Of a stretch of DNA of 24,210 nucleotides, positions 22,190 to 24,210 are shown one piece after another. The notes beneath the pieces are model-generated. The model had not been told where the DNA came from. It ran no database searches and worked only from the letters and a program-made list of their open reading frames with translations. The DNA is from an uncultured Bacteroidales bacterium (GTDB lineage Bacteria > Bacteroidota > Bacteroidia > Bacteroidales > Paludibacteraceae). Location of the stretch: the NCBI GenBank assembly GCA_937911235.1, contig CALDPN010000030.1:1-24210 (forward strand), written 5' to 3'. Both the position numbers and the translations under genes were made by a program. Each line of letters starts with the position of its first letter. The stretch's first letter is position 1.

Positions 22190-23584
22190 ATGAACACATT
22201 ATTTGATAAAATCTGGGATGCTCATGTGGTGAGTGTGGTGGAAGATGGACCAACACAGCTTTACATCGACCGCATGTATTGTCACGAGGTGACAAGTCCA
22301 CAAGCATTTGACGGACTTAGAAAAAGAGGATTAAAAGTGTTTCGTCCGCAACAAATTACTTGTATTCCAGACCATAATATTCCAACTTTGAACCAAGATA
22401 AACCTATTTCAGATCCAGTATCTAAAAATCAGGTTGATACACTCGACAGAAATGCTAAGGAATTTGGAACAGGTTATTTCCCAATGGGGCACCCTAAAAA
22501 TGGTGTAATTCACGTGGTTGGGCCAGAAAATGGACTTTCACTTCCAGGTATGACCATTGTTTGTGGCGACTCACACACATCTACTCACGGTGCAATGGGG
22601 GCTGTTGCCTTCGGTATCGGCACTTCTGAAGTGGAAATGGTGCTTGCTACACAATGTGTGTTTCAATCTCGCCCAAAAACTATGAGAATTAACTTCGAAG
22701 GTTCACTAAAAGAAGGCGTTACACCAAAAGATGTGGCACTTTATATGATGATGAAGCTTACAACTGGCGGTGCAACAGGTTATTTCGTGGAATATGCGGG
22801 TGAAGTGGTAAGAAATATGAGTATGGAAGGGCGTTTGACACTTTGTAATCTTTCTATTGAAATGGGTGCTCGTGGTGGAATGATAGCTCCAGACGAAACC
22901 ACTTTCAATTATATAAAAGGTACAGATTTTGCTCAAAAAGGTGAGGCGTGGGACAAAGCTCTTGAATATTGGAAAACCTTAAAAAGCGATGATGATGCAG
23001 TTTTTGACCGTGAAATTACATTTTACGCAGAGGATATTGAGCCAATGATTACCTACGGTACAAATCCAGGTATGGCAATGCCAATAACTGGCAATATTCC
23101 AACGCTTGAAAGCATAGACGAAGCGGGTAGAGCATCTTTCCTTAAATCTCTTGATTATATGGGATTTGCTCCAGGCGAAAGCCTAATCGGCAAACAAATT
23201 GACTATGTTTTCTTGGGAAGTTGTACCAACGGTCGTATCGAGGACTTTAGGGCGTTTGCATCAGTTGTAAAGGGCAAGAAAAAGCATCCAAATGTAGTGG
23301 CGTGGCTTGTGCCAGGTTCGTGGAAAGTAGCGGTGCAAATTAAGGAAGAGGGGCTTGATAAGATTTTAGTGGAGGCTGGATTTGAGATACGTCAACCAGG
23401 CTGTTCTGCTTGTCTTGCAATGAATGAGGATAAAATTCCTGCTGGAAAATATTCTGTTTCAACATCAAACAGAAACTTTAAGGGAAGACAGGGAAGCCCA
23501 GAAGGAAAAGTTTACCTATCTTCAGCTAAAGTGGCTGCACAGTCAGCTATTGAAGGAAGAATTGCTGTGCCTAAGGAGGAATAA
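22190..23584 (+). CDS. leuC: 3-isopropylmalate dehydratase large subunit (C-terminal switch)
   Basis: LeuC with LeuD isomerises 2- to 3-isopropylmalate through a [4Fe-4S] aconitase-type site. The 464-residue frame starts MNTLFDKIWDAHVVS and carries GDSHTSTHGAMGAVAFGIGTSE, Cys345 in GSCTNGRIED and Cys405/Cys408 in PGCSACLAMN, so the cluster ligands are present. This is the long class I (E. coli-like) LeuC up to about residue 424-430. From there (STSNRNFKGRQGSPEGKVYL to the end) the C-terminus changes to the archaeal/short-class style, and codons change too: Arg goes from mostly CGT to AGA and Gly to GGA. The last ~35-40 codons probably come from another organism, joined at the conserved STSNRNF block (about 23459-23479). 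The native end is therefore missing. Confidence 0.92.
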   Translation: MNTLFDKIWDAHVVSVVEDGPTQLYIDRMYCHEVTSPQAFDGLRKRGLKVFRPQQITCIPDHNIPTLNQDKPISDPVSKNQVDTLDRNAKEFGTGYFPMGHPKNGVIHVVGPENGLSLPGMTIVCGDSHTSTHGAMGAVAFGIGTSEVEMVLATQCVFQSRPKTMRINFEGSLKEGVTPKDVALYMMMKLTTGGATGYFVEYAGEVVRNMSMEGRLTLCNLSIEMGARGGMIAPDETTFNYIKGTDFAQKGEAWDKALEYWKTLKSDDDAVFDREITFYAEDIEPMITYGTNPGMAMPITGNIPTLESIDEAGRASFLKSLDYMGFAPGESLIGKQIDYVFLGSCTNGRIEDFRAFASVVKGKKKHPNVVAWLVPGSWKVAVQIKEEGLDKILVEAGFEIRQPGCSACLAMNEDKIPAGKYSVSTSNRNFKGRQGSPEGKVYLSSAKVAAQSAIEGRIAVPKEE

Positions 23585-23585
23585 T

Positions 23586-24071
23586 ATGAAAGGAAAAGTT
23601 TGGAAATTTGGAAATGACATTGATACAGACATTATTCTTCCAGGAAGATACTTGATTTACACTGATGAGGAAAAGTTATCAGAGCATTGCATGGAAGGAT
23701 TGGTATCTGACTTTAAGTCAAAAGTGAATGCAGGAGACTTCATTCTTGGAGGAACAAACTTCGGATGCGGTTCAAGCAGAGAACATGCTCCAATAGCTAT
23801 TAAGGGATGTGGAATATCTGCTGTAATAGCTGAATCCTTTGCAAGAATCTTTTATAGAAATGCAACAAATGTAGGAGTTCCTCTTTTGGAAGCCCCTGGA
23901 GTGTCTGAACTTATTGAAGATGGTGAGGAAATCGAAGTGGACATGGAAAAGGGATTGATAATTTCAGAAAGCGGGAAGGAAATTGAATTTAAAAAATTAC
24001 CTCCATTCATGCTTGAAATCCTTGAATCCGGTGGTTTAATCAATTACTTAAAAAATCAAAAGAATGAATAA
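23586..24071 (+). CDS. leuD: 3-isopropylmalate dehydratase small subunit, methanogen-like
   Basis: A 161-residue short-class LeuD/HacB-type small subunit. It begins MKGKVWKFGNDIDTDIILPG, followed by FILGGTNFGCGSSREHAPIA, SFARIFYRNATNVGVPLLEAPG and the C-terminal LESGGLINYLK; these carry the swivelling-domain active-site residues. This short form pairs with short (about 420-residue) LeuC in archaea and some bacteria, while class I LeuC normally pairs with a ~200-residue LeuD. Start ATG at 23586 is preceded by AGGAGG (23574-23579), a textbook Shine-Dalgarno site otherwise absent in this window. Codons favour AGA, GGA, TCA and ATA. I infer a Methanobrevibacter-like source. It could alternatively be an acquired gene, but the mid-gene switch in leuC argues for an assembly join. 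Confidence 0.9.
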   Translation: MKGKVWKFGNDIDTDIILPGRYLIYTDEEKLSEHCMEGLVSDFKSKVNAGDFILGGTNFGCGSSREHAPIAIKGCGISAVIAESFARIFYRNATNVGVPLLEAPGVSELIEDGEEIEVDMEKGLIISESGKEIEFKKLPPFMLEILESGGLINYLKNQKNE

Positions 24072-24128
24072 TTTTTCTAAAAACAATTATCAATAATTAT
24101 TTTTTTATTATCATAATGAGGTTAAAAA

Positions 24129-24210
24129 ATGTATAATATTGCAGTGATTCCAGGAGATGGAATTGGTAGAGAGGTTATGGATGCATGCATAAATGTATTG
24201 GATTCATTGG
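24129..24210 (+). CDS. leuB: 3-isopropylmalate dehydrogenase, N-terminal start only
   Basis: Only 27 codons lie in the window: MYNIAVIPGDGIGREVMDAC and a few more. VIPGDGIGREV is the NAD-binding start of the isocitrate/isopropylmalate dehydrogenase family, and placement after leuD fits LeuB, which oxidatively decarboxylates 3-isopropylmalate. The MYxIAVIPGDGIG opening is like methanogen enzymes, which may also be homoisocitrate dehydrogenases. A GAGG Shine-Dalgarno site lies at 24118-24121. The 57-base spacer after leuD is very AT-rich with T-runs and no clear hairpin. It shares its base and codon style with leuD, not with leuA. Confidence 0.8.
   Translation, partial: MYNIAVIPGDGIGREVMDACINVLDSL

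Overview
Most of this window (about 1.54 to 23.45 kb) reads as one coherent, AT-rich chromosome segment of a Bacteroidota organism, probably a gut or rumen Bacteroidales. Three things point there: repeated promoters of the Bacteroidota type (TTTG/TTG, 19-21 bp, TAnnTTTG); an almost complete lack of Shine-Dalgarno sequences; and the gene content (PyrB plus PyrI, a lipoprotein ApbE, the rseC-rnfBCDGEA cluster, MnmD, DUF1015). The two ends do not belong to that genome. The first 0.27 kb is about 60% GC and joins a RluD/RluA-type S4 fragment to a ProA fragment. This then runs into a type III restriction-like helicase and a SIR2-like gene, and these meet pyrI in the middle of its coding sequence. 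At the right end the class I leuC switches in its last ~40 codons to a different sequence style (AGA/GGA codons, strong Shine-Dalgarno sites). It continues into a short methanogen-like leuD and the start of leuB. Every switch falls at a short stretch both partners could share, so metagenome assembly chimerism is the simplest explanation.

Layout of the core, left to right. pyrI (broken) and pyrB are on the minus strand, followed by a DUF1015 gene and mnmD. mnmD is divergent from argS on the plus strand, which ends at a terminator shared with a convergent minus-strand operon: a CaCA cation exchanger, dCMP deaminase, S41 protease and HD-domain protein. apbE follows on the plus strand with its own promoter. 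Next is a probable independent small RNA (about 11.32-11.46 kb) whose terminator overlaps the 3' end of a convergent small gene of unknown function. A long minus-strand block then carries an MBL-fold hydrolase, rsmG, the complete Rnf complex (rnfA, E, G, D, C, B), rseC and an M23 lipoprotein peptidase. The right part is on the plus strand: a small unknown gene, then a leucine operon (leuA, leuC) behind a promoter and a clear transcription attenuator.

Functional links. ApbE is the enzyme that attaches FMN to RnfG and RnfD, and both subunits carry an apparent flavinylation motif (TAAT in place of the usual SGAT). RseC, RnfB-C-D-G-E-A and ApbE therefore make a nearly self-sufficient ion-pumping electron transfer module. 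PyrB/PyrI and dCMP deaminase serve pyrimidine metabolism, and MnmD, ArgS and RsmG serve translation.

The least routine observations are: a 19-residue Ile/Leu-rich leader peptide with mutually exclusive antiterminator and terminator hairpins ahead of leuA; an unassigned small RNA with a full promoter and terminator; two families of intergenic repeats, one with a compensatory base-pair change in its stem; an acidic RnfG tail containing a second flavinylation-like motif; and a SIR2-like/helicase gene pair that looks like part of a defence operon but is cut at both ends. I saw no CRISPR array, rRNA, tRNA or complete insertion sequence.
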